64,000 bases of DNA from the NCBI GenBank assembly GCA_019752045.1, contig JAIEMP010000008.1, forward strand, positions 1 to 64,000. The letters are read 5' to 3'. Source of the stretch: Chitinophagaceae bacterium. GTDB taxonomy: Bacteria > Bacteroidota > Bacteroidia > Chitinophagales > Chitinophagaceae. Positions 1-8,618 of this stretch are shown in pieces (the stretch's first letter is position 1; every line of letters begins with the position of its first letter). The notes beneath the pieces are model-generated. The model saw nothing but the letters and a program-made list of their open reading frames with translations. It ran no database searches and was not told where the DNA came from. Made by a program: the position numbers and the translations under genes.

Positions 1-277
1 AATAACGATGCCGCTTACACGAAACTTTACCGCCTGATTTTTTGAAGGAAGGAGAGTTTTTTCACAGTCTGACGTTCACAGCTTTGCGGTCGGCGGGGCA
101 ATTGTTTTACGTCGCCCCTGGCGACGAGTGCTGAACGGTGATTCTAAAGATAAAATTTTATTCAAAAGCTTAATAGATAAATGTCAGCCGGTACAAAAGC
201 TAAATAGAATTACAGGTGATGACCGACGCTTTGCGTCGACCCCCGCTGCCGCAAAACTGCATGTTGTAGGCAGTTAC
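1..277. other. Gene-free stretch with short hairpins
   Basis: I see no convincing coding region here. The stretch holds two tight hairpins: a 7-bp stem with a 3-nt loop at 110-126 (CGTCGCC/GGCGACG) and a 6-bp stem with a 3-nt loop at 224-238 (CGACGC/GCGTCG). It also carries the GTTGTAGGCA half of an inverted repeat at 263-272. It lies just downstream of the two minus-strand genes that follow, so it may hold their 3' end and terminator, but no T-run follows either hairpin. Confidence 0.5.
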
Positions 278-451
278 TTATTCATCCTTTTTAAGTTCTG
301 TCAATAGAAACGTGCCTGCAATTTCATGCAGCCGAGAATAGTCTAAATAGCCGCAGACAGCATTTTCATTTTTTATTTCGAGAATGCTCATAACTCCAAG
401 TCTCTTGTCTCTTTCTTTGTCGATGTGTCGAACTCTGTCACCTTTAAACAT
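278..451 (-). CDS. Small conserved-looking protein, SH3-like (57 aa)
   Basis: This 57-residue ORF starts MFKGDRVRHIDKERD and ends TELKKDE. The pattern G-D-x-V-R near the N-terminus, an LGVMSILEI strand and a C-G-Y-L-D strand resembles the small SH3-like barrel proteins of the YodC/DUF2158 type, but I cannot assign it firmly. The ATG lies 11 nt downstream of the stop of the 358-aa gene, on the same strand, so the two are probably co-transcribed. No membrane segment or signal peptide is visible. It could be a regulatory or stress-related small protein; function unknown. Confidence 0.55.
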   Translation of the reverse strand: MFKGDRVRHIDKERDKRLGVMSILEIKNENAVCGYLDYSRLHEIAGTFLLTELKKDE

Positions 452-462
452 AAATTTTATTT

Positions 463-1539
463 TTATTCACCACACTCTGTACAGTATTCAAGTTCTTGTA
501 ACCAAAGCCAACCTTTTGATTTCTGACCTCTGTCATTTGTAAACTCAACATAACCAAAGCCAAATTCTATTTGTTGAACATAAACGACAGTTCTGCTATT
601 AAAATAAGCAGCTTTTTTTTCTGTCAGATGCGGTGTTTCATAAAAGTAAACTTTATTATCATCAGTCGCATTTACTAAATAATATGAATTGGCAGGTTTT
701 TCAGGTTCCTGCGTTACGGTATTTTCAAGATTTGAGCTACCACTCGAAAAATACCAAATGCTAAAACTAACCATGAGCATAATAGATAAACCTATAATCC
801 TGCGTTTGTTTCTTTGAAACCAGCTTTTACGATTAAATAAAGCCTCGTACTCTTGGTCAGTATAAGTTTGTTCCTCATCTATTCTTAATGGTTCGGTAAT
901 CAAATCTGATTGAGTAATAGAAGTAGTGTCTATTTGTTTACTCTGTGTGCCTTGTAACTTTGTTAAAATGCTCTGTCTTTCTTGTTCATAAATGCTATCT
1001 GTAATAACTTGTTTCTCTTTTAACTCATGGAGCTGTGATAATTGATTTAAAAGATTTGTTTTATCTAATTCTATCACATCGTCTTTTAGTGTTGGTTGTG
1101 TTAAAATAGATGTTGTTTCCTCTTTTTGCTTTTTCCTAAATGAAAACAAACCTAATATCCCAAACAGAACAGTCAAATAGTAGCCAATGCTCATTGTTGA
1201 AATAGCATTTTCATGTATTGAGTAAATAAATGCAAAAAGAAGTATCGCTACAATTATTCCTATTCCAAATTCATCCAATTGAGTTCTGAAGTTAGCTTTT
1301 GAAATGTCCATTACTACATTTATTAATGCAAAAAGTGGGATTAGATACATTATGTAGCTAAATTTTAAATAGCTAACGTCATTTTCGTTACTGAAAACCT
1401 GATTAACAGTAATTAATTTGTCCAGTGAGGTTGGAATTTCAAAACCATTCACTGAGTAAAATCCCAAGTCAATCCAAGGAAGAAAAAAAGAAATTAAAAT
1501 GCCAACAGAGAAGATAGTTGTTGCGGTTGTCGCTTTCAT
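463..1539 (-). CDS. Membrane protein with SHOCT-like and SH3b-like domains
   Basis: The 358-aa protein has four predicted membrane segments in its first 135 residues (about 8-26, 59-78, 91-108 and 117-135). Residues about 160-196 follow (LLNQLSQLHELKEKQVITDS...) and match the pattern of a SHOCT oligomerisation helix pair. A fifth membrane segment lies near 245-263. The C-terminal 70 residues (from YYLVNATDDNKVYFYETP) look like a bacterial SH3 domain, probably outside the membrane, ending in a Cys-x-x-Cys-Gly-Glu. It is followed by the 57-aa gene. The family is unknown to me; a sensor or envelope adaptor role is a guess. The pair is bracketed by inverted repeats and may be a mobile cassette. 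Confidence 0.7.
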   Translation of the reverse strand: MKATTATTIFSVGILISFFLPWIDLGFYSVNGFEIPTSLDKLITVNQVFSNENDVSYLKFSYIMYLIPLFALINVVMDISKANFRTQLDEFGIGIIVAILLFAFIYSIHENAISTMSIGYYLTVLFGILGLFSFRKKQKEETTSILTQPTLKDDVIELDKTNLLNQLSQLHELKEKQVITDSIYEQERQSILTKLQGTQSKQIDTTSITQSDLITEPLRIDEEQTYTDQEYEALFNRKSWFQRNKRRIIGLSIMLMVSFSIWYFSSGSSNLENTVTQEPEKPANSYYLVNATDDNKVYFYETPHLTEKKAAYFNSRTVVYVQQIEFGFGYVEFTNDRGQKSKGWLWLQELEYCTECGE

Positions 1540-1708
1540 TTGTCACAGTTTAGGTTGTCGTGTTAAAGCAATTTGGGTAAAATATGTGATGCCTGAAATA
1601 TTTTTCTCGCATGTACAGGTTGTGTCCACCAATTGCCTACAACTCATAAATATACGCACCTTCTTGTATAAGTTTCGATTGATTTTCAACCCATATCTAT
1701 ACAAAAAA

Positions 1709-3829
1709 TCATTTCAACAACTGATACGTAATCAAACTAAACAGGTAAGCCAGCCCCGTCATATAAACCAATTGAATTACGGGCCATTTCCAGCTTTTGG
1801 TTTCTCGTTTTACAACAGCGAGTGTGCTCATGCATTGCATGGCAAGCAGATAAAATAACATGAGCGATACACCTGTGGCCAGTGTATATACTTTGGTACC
1901 ATCTTTTTTTACAGCAGCATGCATTTTCTGCCGCAGGGTTTGTTCATCGGCACCATCACTGTCAACCGAATACAGCGTGGCCATGGTTCCTACAAATACT
2001 TCACGGGCCGCAAAAGAAGTTATGAGTGCAATCCCGATCTTCCAGTCGTAACCGAGTGGTGCAATCACGGGTTCAATATATTTTCCCATTACACCTGCAA
2101 AAGAATTTTGCAACAGTGCGGTTTGTTTTTCTTTTTCCAGCACAGCTCTTTGCTGCGGGTTGGCAATAATCAACTGATCGTACTTTGTATGTACGGCCTG
2201 CATATTCTCTTTTGGACCATAGGTGCTCAATGCCCATAACAACAAACTGATGACCATAATCACTTTACCGGCATCAAACACAAAGATCTTTGCTTTTTCA
2301 ATCATGGTAAACAATACATTTTTATAACGGGGATGACGGTATAATGGTAACTCCAGAATAAAAAAACTTTTTTCTTTGATCTTGATAAAACGCTTGGCGA
2401 TATATGAAACCACCAACGCAATCACCACACTAAAGATGTATAAACCCATCATCACCAAACCCTGTAAACTTAAAAAGCCCAATACATAATCGCCGGGGAT
2501 TACCAATGCAATTAAGATGGTGTACACGGGCAGCCTTGCACTGCAACTCATGAGCGGTGTTACAAGAATGGTTAGCAAACGTTCTTTCTGGTTTTCAATA
2601 TTCCGCACACTCATAATGGCGGGCACGGCACAGGCAAACCCGCTGATCATGGGCATTACACTTTTTCCATTGAGTCCCACCTTGCGCATCACCTTATCCG
2701 TTAAGAAACCGATCCTTGCCATATAACCTGTTTCTTCCAATATCGTAATGAGTCCAAACAGGATCATGATCTGCGGCACAAACACAAAGATGCCGCTGAG
2801 CCCTGCCAGCACACCATTCACAAACAGATCGGTTAACATGCTTTCAGGTAACCAGCTGTTAAACCAGGTAGATGCTTTTAAGAAAAACAGTTCAATCATA
2901 TCCATGGGATACTGTGCAATCCAGAAAACAGATTGAAACAAGAGGAACAACACGGTTAACAGAATGGCATAACCCCATACTTTATGCAGCAATACCCGAT
3001 CGAGTTTTTCTGCAATGAGTTGTTTCTTTACCGGCGATACTTCTGTAATAGTGGTTTGAACAATCTGTTTAATGCGTTGATAACGCTGCATGATCTCTTC
3101 GGCCTGGATCTTTGTATGCTGTACGTTGTTTTTCTGTTCAATGCGTTCGATCTGATCCTGCATGGTATTTGATAAATCAAACGACTCATGATTGATGAGA
3201 TGATGAATAGCTGCATAGTCACTCAACTGCGGTAGGAGTTCTTTTACTTCTGTAACTGCAGCAGCGGCTAAATTTTTATTCGGGATAAAATCAAATGCCG
3301 GCGGACGGTAACGTTGCTGCGCCGTTTCTTCCACTGTTTTCTTCAACAGTTCGATGCCTTTGTTTTTTCGTGGGTTTACAGGAACAACAGGCACACCGAG
3401 TTCACGTTCCAGCCCTTTGAGATCTATGATGATGTCTTTCTTTCTTGCTACATCCATCATGGTGAGTGCAAGCACTACAGGTACTTTCAGGTCAATGATC
3501 TGCGAAACAAATAAGAGATTGCGTTTTAAAGTGCTGGCATCGGCCACCACAATCACCACATCGGCCCTCACTTCTTTATCCTGGTTCATGAGCACTTTGT
3601 AACTCACCCATTCATCTGCACGTCTTGGATATAAACTGTAGCTGCCGGGCAAATCAATGATCTCTGCAGTGAGCTCCGTTGAAATTCGGGAGTCTCCTGT
3701 TTTCTTATCAACCGTTACACCGGGGAAATTGCCCACCTTCTGGTTCAACCCTGTGAGGTTATTGAACAGTGATGTTTTACCGCTGTTGGGATTACCGACT
3801 AATGCAATATGAATTTTGTTTTTGGCCAT
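1709..3829 (-). CDS. feoB: Ferrous iron transporter FeoB
   Basis: FeoB is the GTPase-coupled inner-membrane Fe(II) importer. The 706-aa length fits the family. The N-terminal G domain shows G1 GNPNSGKTS (12-20), the G2 region VGNFPGVT, G3 DLPG (59-62) and a G4 at TMMD (123-126), where the usual first Asn is Thr. The helical domain runs to about residue 270. The membrane part contains the paired gate motifs, with GYMARIGFLTDK and later YSVDSDGADEQ near the end. feoA is not adjacent but about 17 kb away at 20948, so the two Feo subunits are unlinked here. The start ATG is at the end of a 346-nt intergenic region filled with repeats. Confidence 0.97.
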   Translation of the reverse strand: MAKNKIHIALVGNPNSGKTSLFNNLTGLNQKVGNFPGVTVDKKTGDSRISTELTAEIIDLPGSYSLYPRRADEWVSYKVLMNQDKEVRADVVIVVADASTLKRNLLFVSQIIDLKVPVVLALTMMDVARKKDIIIDLKGLERELGVPVVPVNPRKNKGIELLKKTVEETAQQRYRPPAFDFIPNKNLAAAAVTEVKELLPQLSDYAAIHHLINHESFDLSNTMQDQIERIEQKNNVQHTKIQAEEIMQRYQRIKQIVQTTITEVSPVKKQLIAEKLDRVLLHKVWGYAILLTVLFLLFQSVFWIAQYPMDMIELFFLKASTWFNSWLPESMLTDLFVNGVLAGLSGIFVFVPQIMILFGLITILEETGYMARIGFLTDKVMRKVGLNGKSVMPMISGFACAVPAIMSVRNIENQKERLLTILVTPLMSCSARLPVYTILIALVIPGDYVLGFLSLQGLVMMGLYIFSVVIALVVSYIAKRFIKIKEKSFFILELPLYRHPRYKNVLFTMIEKAKIFVFDAGKVIMVISLLLWALSTYGPKENMQAVHTKYDQLIIANPQQRAVLEKEKQTALLQNSFAGVMGKYIEPVIAPLGYDWKIGIALITSFAAREVFVGTMATLYSVDSDGADEQTLRQKMHAAVKKDGTKVYTLATGVSLMLFYLLAMQCMSTLAVVKRETKSWKWPVIQLVYMTGLAYLFSLITYQLLK

Positions 3830-3896
3830 GTAAGAATTGCAAATGTAGGTTCAAAACGGTTGGTGGGTTTACGAAGTTCGGAAAGAAAGTCAGAGT

Positions 3897-4080
3897 TGTA
3901 TCGCACAGAGGTCACGGGGTACACGGAGAAGGCAAGTGAAATGGAGTTGAACTTTTCTCTGTGTTCTCTGTGCTCTCTGTGTGCAAAATTCTTTTAATGT
4001 TTCACGCAGAGTTAAGGAAATCGCAGAGGAAAACACAAGAATTCTCTGTGGCCTCTGTGCCTCTGCGTGCCATCTCCCAT
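3897..4080. repeat. CTCTGTG-type dispersed hairpin repeat (copy 1, double)
   Basis: This intergenic DNA between feoB and the M28 peptidase gene is built from cacagagg, ctctgtg and ctctgcg words in both orientations, so each half can fold into an imperfect hairpin (acacgga.../...tctgtgt). The same vocabulary recurs at 46253-46334 and 48572-48642. It is a non-coding dispersed repeat; the ORF-like frames through it are not genes. Confidence 0.75.
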
Positions 4081-4142
4081 ACCTATTTGTGAAAATTATG
4101 TAATTGATTGTCCCCACCCGTACAAGGCTGCATGCTTGTAAT

Positions 4143-4150
4143 TACCTTTG
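4143..4150 (+). promoter_or_regulatory. Promoter -7 box TACCTTTG for the M28 peptidase
   Basis: TACCTTTG is an exact match to the Bacteroidota -7 consensus TAnnTTTG and lies 25 nt before the ATG of the downstream peptidase. I see no strong TTTG -33 element at the expected distance. Confidence 0.6.
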
Positions 4151-4175
4151 AAATTCTAATAACCGCACCAACATC

Positions 4176-5816
4176 ATGATGAAGTTTATTTCTTTTCTGC
4201 TGCTTGTTGTTTTTACCCTTCACAGCAATGCACAGAAGCTCAGTAAATCGGATAAGCTCAGTTTAGAAAATATCCGCAGCCATGTAAATTTTCTTGCCAG
4301 CGATCATCTGGAAGGAAGAAGAACGGGAACAAAAGGAGAAGAACTGGCATACCAATACATTAAAGAACAGTTTGTAAAGAATGGTCTTGCGCCAAAAGGC
4401 GATAACGGAACTTTTCTGCAGGCTTTTGAAGTAAACGAAGGCAAGCAAATTGCAACGGCAACTTTTTTTATTATTGACGGAGAGCATTTGAAAACGGAGA
4501 AAGATTTTTTTCCCTTCAGCTGGAGTGTAAATGCCGGCGGCGAAGCGGTAGCATCGCCGAGTTTACACGAAAGCGGTGCCCCGTGGTTTTGGGATATCAA
4601 AGAACTGCTGCATGAAAATGAAAACAATCCGCATTTCGATTTAATGACAGTGATTCGCAGCAAAGAAAAAGATGCTGTTCAGAAAGGAGCTACCGCATTG
4701 ATGGTTTATAACAGCGGCATAAAAGATGCAGGAATAAAATATGATGGCAAAGACCGTTCTGCATCATCTACCATTCCGGTTATTTGGCTGCAGAAAAGAT
4801 GGGCCGAGAAAATTGCAAAAGACCCATCGCACATGATGGATATTTCTTTTAAAGTGCTGCAGGAAGAAAAAGTACGGAAGGGACATAATGTGGTGGGTTA
4901 TATCAACAACGGTGCTGCAACAACGATTATTCTGGGTGCACATTTTGATCATTTGGGTTATGGAGAAGATAACAACTCCAGAAACACGGGAGCGGCAGCT
5001 ATTCATAACGGAGCAGATGATAATGCAAGTGGTACAGCAGCATTAATTGAGCTGGGCCGTTTATTAAAGAAAGAAGGAAACAAGAATAACAACTTTCTGT
5101 TGATTGCTTTCAGTGGCGAAGAGTTGGGATTATACGGATCAAAACATTTTGCAGATTATCCAACCGTTTCTTTAACTGATGTAAACTATATGATCAATAT
5201 GGATATGGTAGGTAGGTTTAACGATTCGTCTAAAACCATTACCATTGGTGGCATTGGCACTTCACCTGCATGGAGTTCACTTATCAGCGAAAAGAAACCT
5301 GCGTTTACAATTAAGATCGACAGTAGTGGTACGGGACCGAGTGATCATACTTCGTTTTACAGGAAAGATATTCCGGTGTTATTTTTCTTTACAGGATTGC
5401 ATACAGATTATCACAAACCCAGTGATGATTTTGACAAGATCAATTACGAAGGCGAGCTGATGCTGGTGAAATACATTACCCGTTTAATTGAACGGAGCAG
5501 CAAAACTGCCAAGCTTGCTTTTGTAAAAACAAGAGAACAGCAGGTTGGTACATCAACAAGGTTTACCGTAAGCATGGGTATTATGCCCGATTATACGTAT
5601 AGCGGTGGCGGTGTAAAAGTGGATGGCGTAAGTGATGGCCGTGCTGCACAAAAAGCCGGATTAAAAGCAGGTGATGTGGTGATTAAGCTGGGCGAATTTG
5701 CAGTAAGCTCTGTTGAAAGTTATATGCAGGCATTGAGCAAGTTTAAAAAAGGTGATGCAACCAAAGTGAAAGTGAAAAGAGGAAATGAAGAGCTGGAATT
5801 TGATATAGCGTTTTAA
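4176..5816 (+). CDS. Secreted M28-family metallopeptidase with PA and PDZ domains
   Basis: The protein (546 aa) starts with a signal peptide ending near HSNAQ (residue 20). An M28 aminopeptidase core follows, with the two-zinc ligands visible: H256 in GAHFDHLG, D281 in GADDNASG, the E315/E316 pair in SGEELG, a later aspartate in NMDMVGR and H391 in GPSDHTSF. Residues about 95-230 form the PA-like insert typical of the family. A PDZ domain occupies about 465-546 (DGRAAQKAGLKAGDVV). It probably acts in the periplasm or outside the cell on peptides released in the envelope. Two ATGs are adjacent at the start; either could be used. Confidence 0.92.
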   Translation: MMKFISFLLLVVFTLHSNAQKLSKSDKLSLENIRSHVNFLASDHLEGRRTGTKGEELAYQYIKEQFVKNGLAPKGDNGTFLQAFEVNEGKQIATATFFIIDGEHLKTEKDFFPFSWSVNAGGEAVASPSLHESGAPWFWDIKELLHENENNPHFDLMTVIRSKEKDAVQKGATALMVYNSGIKDAGIKYDGKDRSASSTIPVIWLQKRWAEKIAKDPSHMMDISFKVLQEEKVRKGHNVVGYINNGAATTIILGAHFDHLGYGEDNNSRNTGAAAIHNGADDNASGTAALIELGRLLKKEGNKNNNFLLIAFSGEELGLYGSKHFADYPTVSLTDVNYMINMDMVGRFNDSSKTITIGGIGTSPAWSSLISEKKPAFTIKIDSSGTGPSDHTSFYRKDIPVLFFFTGLHTDYHKPSDDFDKINYEGELMLVKYITRLIERSSKTAKLAFVKTREQQVGTSTRFTVSMGIMPDYTYSGGGVKVDGVSDGRAAQKAGLKAGDVVIKLGEFAVSSVESYMQALSKFKKGDATKVKVKRGNEELEFDIAF

Positions 5817-5832
5817 TTATTTAACTTTAAGT

Positions 5833-6069
5833 ATGAGCACTACGTATTTGGTAAGAGTTAAGAACAAAAAGAAGGTTGCTTTTACAGAGACCCTACTTGG
5901 ATCTTTTGATTTTCTTGAGGTAAAAAAGGAAAAGCAGACGGCAACCAAAAAGTCCGGTCTCAGCAAAGCAAGAGAAGCTGAATTAGTGAAAGCATTTACA
6001 GATGTTAAAGATGCGTTGGCTGGGAAAAAGAAACTAAAAAAAGCAGATGATTTTTTAAACGAACTGTAA
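5833..6069 (+). CDS. RelB-like antitoxin of a RelE/ParE-type pair
   Basis: This 78-aa, strongly basic protein ends in an acidic tail KKADDFLNEL. The stretch DVKDALAGKKKLKKADDFLNEL is typical of small Bacteroidota antitoxins that wrap their RelE/ParE toxin with the C-terminal segment. The next gene starts 2 nt after its stop and encodes a RelE-fold protein, which supports the call. A TAACTTTA sequence about 5-12 nt before the ATG could be the -7 box, giving a very short leader. If the downstream toxin is truly dead, this antitoxin may be an orphan. Confidence 0.65.
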   Translation: MSTTYLVRVKNKKKVAFTETLLGSFDFLEVKKEKQTATKKSGLSKAREAELVKAFTDVKDALAGKKKLKKADDFLNEL

Positions 6070-6071
6070 TA

Positions 6072-6400
6072 ATGTCAACTTTTTCTATAGAAGCAACTCC
6101 CTTATTTCAAAAAGAAACAAAAGCTCTTGAAAAAAAATACCCGTCTTTTAAGAACGACTTGCAGATACTTATTGACTCTCTAAAACAAGACCCGAAGCAA
6201 GGAACAGCATTAGGAAAGGATTGTTATAAGATCCGTATATCATCTAAAGCAAAGGGAAAAGCGGCGGCGCAAGAATCATTACTTGTGTTAAAGTAACGAG
6301 GCAGAAAGTTTATCTCATAACAGCTTACGATAAATCAAGTCGGGAAAATATCACAGCTGCTTTACTACATAAAATTATTCAGCAAGCAGGATTGGAATAA
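6072..6400 (+). pseudogene. RelE-family toxin, frameshifted
   Basis: The open frame from ATG 6072 runs 74 residues and ends early. The part up to LGKDCYKIRISSKAKGK is a RelE/ParE mRNA-interferase-like core. In the -1 frame, coding resumes at once with SGGARIITCVKVTRQK and continues through VYLITAYDKSSRENITAAL to the stop at 6398-6400. One extra A in the AAAA run near 6257-6261 would join both halves into a protein of about 109 aa with the family motif KGKSGGAR-I. The gene is therefore either inactivated by a 1-nt deletion or affected by a homopolymer sequencing error. The antitoxin gene just upstream is intact. Confidence 0.8.
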
Positions 6401-6401
6401 A

Positions 6402-6836
6402 ATGAAACTGAAAATTGATAACGAATTACTGGCAGAAGAGTTTTTTGAAGATACTTTTCTGTTGGGCATAATGGCTCCTGTTGAAAGCCATCAGTTTGTA
6501 TGGCAGGTAAATCAGGGAATGCGTTTCGATTTCAGGGTGAACAACGACATGGAAATTCAGCTCAGCAAAAAAAACCGGCAGTATTTTTTTTCAGTGTATG
6601 AATACCGGGAACCAAACAAAGCATTGTGTTATTATCTCTACAAAAATCAGTTCGATGGTGAGTACCTGCTGCCTGAATTGAAACATCTGGATTATCTCTG
6701 GTTAACGAAAGGCGATTTGCCCGGTAAAGAAGAAGAGAAAGAACTCATCAGCGGTATACGAAATCTGCAGGGTGTTCAACTGGTGGTTGAATTAACAAAC
6801 GAGAAGATTAAGCATAAGCAACACTTAATACTTTAA
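6402..6836 (+). CDS. IPExxxVDY family protein
   Basis: This 144-aa protein contains LPELKHLDYLWL near residue 90, a variant of the signature that names the IPExxxVDY family of Bacteroidota. No signal peptide or membrane segment is present and the function of the family is not known. The ATG is 2 nt after the restored stop of the RelE gene, so it may be co-transcribed with that toxin-antitoxin pair. Nothing in the sequence suggests a catalytic centre. Confidence 0.8.
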   Translation: MKLKIDNELLAEEFFEDTFLLGIMAPVESHQFVWQVNQGMRFDFRVNNDMEIQLSKKNRQYFFSVYEYREPNKALCYYLYKNQFDGEYLLPELKHLDYLWLTKGDLPGKEEEKELISGIRNLQGVQLVVELTNEKIKHKQHLIL

Positions 6837-6893
6837 GTTAGAAGTAAGCGATACGAAGTACGAACGATTCATTCATCTTCAAATTATTTTCAC

Positions 6894-7127
6894 ATGTGGA
6901 CAGAAACCAACAACAAGCTTTATAAGAAATTCGAGTTCAGTAATTTTTCTGAAGCATTTGCTTTTATGACCCGTGTGGCTATTGAAGCAGAGAAAATGGA
7001 TCATCATCCGTTATGGACCAATGTATATAACAAAGTAGAGATCTGGCTCAGCACACATGATGCAGGCGATGTGGTTACTGCAAAAGATAAAAAGCTTGCC
7101 GAACGTATCGACAAGCTTTTACAATAA
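6894..7127 (+). CDS. 4a-hydroxytetrahydrobiopterin (pterin-4a-carbinolamine) dehydratase
   Basis: This short enzyme (77 aa) regenerates the pterin cofactor after aromatic amino acid hydroxylation. The family motif is clear: [20 protein letters not shown] followed by [13 protein letters not shown], with the catalytic His pair and the THDAG turn. It lacks the N-terminal extension of some DCoH proteins, which is common in bacteria. A 57-nt spacer separates it from the gene before it. No aromatic amino acid hydroxylase gene is visible in this window. Confidence 0.92.
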   Translation: MWTETNNKLYKKFEFSNFSEAFAFMTRVAIEAEKMDHHPLWTNVYNKVEIWLSTHDAGDVVTAKDKKLAERIDKLLQ

Positions 7128-7142
7128 AGGATGTACGGGAAA

Positions 7143-7475
7143 TTATTTAATAAACTGAAACCATTGCTGAAACAACGGCCCTAACACAGGAACCGGTTTT
7201 TCTTCGCCCTGCACAGCAGCAATGAGACCAATGATCCATAGAATGAAAAGGACTACGGAAAGGCAGGTGTAAATCCAGTACCAGCCCGAAAATCCAAAAA
7301 TGAGCATCATGTTTAAAATCCACAATGCAGTGCTGATTGCTAACAAACCCAATGATTGCCGTAAGTGAAACACCACCAATGAAGGTTTGGAATTTGTATT
7401 ATTGCTGGTAACAAGCGAAATGATCCAGCCAATCCACCAGAGGTAACTGACCCATGCAGTAGTTTTTGCATCCAT
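7143..7475 (-). CDS. DUF4870-like small membrane protein
   Basis: The 110-aa protein has the DUF4870/Tic20-like layout: a first helix (SYLWWIGWIISLV), a loop with FHLRQSLGLL, a second and third helix (WILNMMLIFGF, WIYTCLSVVLFILWIIGLIAA), and a short polar tail that includes GEEKPVPVLG. The FHxRQ motif before the second helix is characteristic. It lies downstream of selD on the same strand, 66 nt after its stop. The function of the family is not established. Confidence 0.8.
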   Translation of the reverse strand: MDAKTTAWVSYLWWIGWIISLVTSNNTNSKPSLVVFHLRQSLGLLAISTALWILNMMLIFGFSGWYWIYTCLSVVLFILWIIGLIAAVQGEEKPVPVLGPLFQQWFQFIK

Positions 7476-7541
7476 AATAAAGTTGGTTTAAAGTGAAAGA
7501 ACAACTCTAATATAACTACTGCTCCCTGTTTTTGCAAGCCA

Positions 7542-8600
7542 TTAAACCAATACCTGTATTACTTTCTCTGCTTTGGGTATAAGTTTTCCAACAGGATTTG
7601 TAAATGCAGCCAGTTGATGTTGTTCTAACAGCTTCTGCACTTCATGTAGATGTTCTTCTTTAACCGCAATTAATAAACCTCCGTTTGTTTGCGGATCGGG
7701 CAAGAGATTAAACGCCTCCATTACATTTACTCCCGGTCCAAATGCTACTTTACTGCTGTAGCTGTTCCAGTTACGGTATGTTGCATCTGGAACAATGCGT
7801 TGGGCAAGATATTCTTTCGCAGGTTCCAGAAAAGGAATCTTGCTGTAATATAATTCTGCAGAGAGATTACTTCCTTCTGCCATTTCAATTAAATGGCCAA
7901 GCAATCCAAATCCTGTAACATCTGTCATAGCAGTTACTGCATTTAATTTGCCAAGCTGCTCACCAATTTTATTCAGTTGTATCATTTGTGCTGCTGCCAA
8001 ACCTTTATGTTCATCTTTCAACACAGTACGTTTTTCAGCTGTGCTTAAAATTCCTACACCAATCTTTTTTGTAAGCAAGAGTACATCGCCTTCATTGGCT
8101 GTATTGTTTTGTTTGAGATGAGATGTATTGATAATGCCGTTTACTGCTAAACCAAAAAACGGCTCGGGTGAATCAATGCTGTGTCCGCCTGCTAAAGGAA
8201 TACCTGCTTCATTACAAATGGTTCTTGCACCTTCTAACACCTGCTGTGCAAGTGATGCCGGTAATTTTTCAACGGGCCATCCTAAAACAGCAATAGCCAT
8301 GATTGGTTTTCCGCCCATTGCATATACATCGCTGAGAGCATTAGCCGATGCTATACGACCAAAGTCAAATGCATCATCAACAATGGGTGTAAAGAAATCG
8401 GTAGTGGAGATCAGAGCAGTTCCGTTGCCGAGATCATATACAGCGGCGTCGTCTTTGCTGCTGTTGCCAACCAGTAATTGTTTGTGTTGCTCTGTTGTTG
8501 TGGTTGATTGAAGAATTTGTTCTAAAACAGCAGGAGCAATTTTGCATCCGCAACCGGCACCATGTGAAAATTGGGTGAGCTTGATGATTTCTGAATTCAT
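7542..8600 (-). CDS. selD: Selenide, water dikinase SelD
   Basis: SelD makes selenophosphate from selenide and ATP. At 352 aa it matches the family. The N-terminal active site reads HGAGCGCK, with Cys17 where some homologues carry selenocysteine, and Lys20. A Gly-rich nucleotide-binding region follows (SSKDDAAVYDLGNG, STTDFFTPIVDD). The AIR-synthase-like C-terminal half contains TDVTGFGLLGHL. It is the last of a minus-strand run that starts with mnmH, the enzyme that uses selenophosphate to make 2-selenouridine in tRNA. I saw no selA or selB in the window, so the likely use of selenophosphate here is tRNA modification. Confidence 0.97.
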   Translation of the reverse strand: MNSEIIKLTQFSHGAGCGCKIAPAVLEQILQSTTTTEQHKQLLVGNSSKDDAAVYDLGNGTALISTTDFFTPIVDDAFDFGRIASANALSDVYAMGGKPIMAIAVLGWPVEKLPASLAQQVLEGARTICNEAGIPLAGGHSIDSPEPFFGLAVNGIINTSHLKQNNTANEGDVLLLTKKIGVGILSTAEKRTVLKDEHKGLAAAQMIQLNKIGEQLGKLNAVTAMTDVTGFGLLGHLIEMAEGSNLSAELYYSKIPFLEPAKEYLAQRIVPDATYRNWNSYSSKVAFGPGVNVMEAFNLLPDPQTNGGLLIAVKEEHLHEVQKLLEQHQLAAFTNPVGKLIPKAEKVIQVLV

Positions 8601-8618
8601 CCCGCAAATGTAATCTGC

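Larger units (their letters stand above)
263..1643. repeat. Inverted repeat pair flanking a two-gene block
   Basis: GTTGTAGGCA at 263-272 and its reverse complement TGCCTACAAC at 1634-1643 lie on either side of the two minus-strand genes at 278-451 and 463-1539. With flanking bases the match extends to AAyTGCCTACAAC, with one mismatch. On the minus strand the order is GTTGTAGGCA, genes, TGCCTACAAC, which is the arrangement of core half-sites around an integron-type cassette. The core does not match the canonical GTTRRRY, so the cassette reading is only an inference. Confidence 0.4.

Noticed and set aside
1499-3602. Several plus-strand ORFs of 60-119 codons across feoB and its neighbour
   Set aside because: They lie entirely opposite to feoB and have no family pattern, signal peptide or promoter; they are antisense shadows of a well-supported gene.
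3809-4117. Short ORFs running through the CTCTGTG repeat in both directions
   Set aside because: The peptides are translations of the repeat words (CSLCSLCAK, RAQRTQRK) and have no other support.
6072-6400. Programmed ribosomal frameshift in relE
   Set aside because: The A-run is only four bases, with no obvious stimulatory structure, and a simple one-base loss explains the split.
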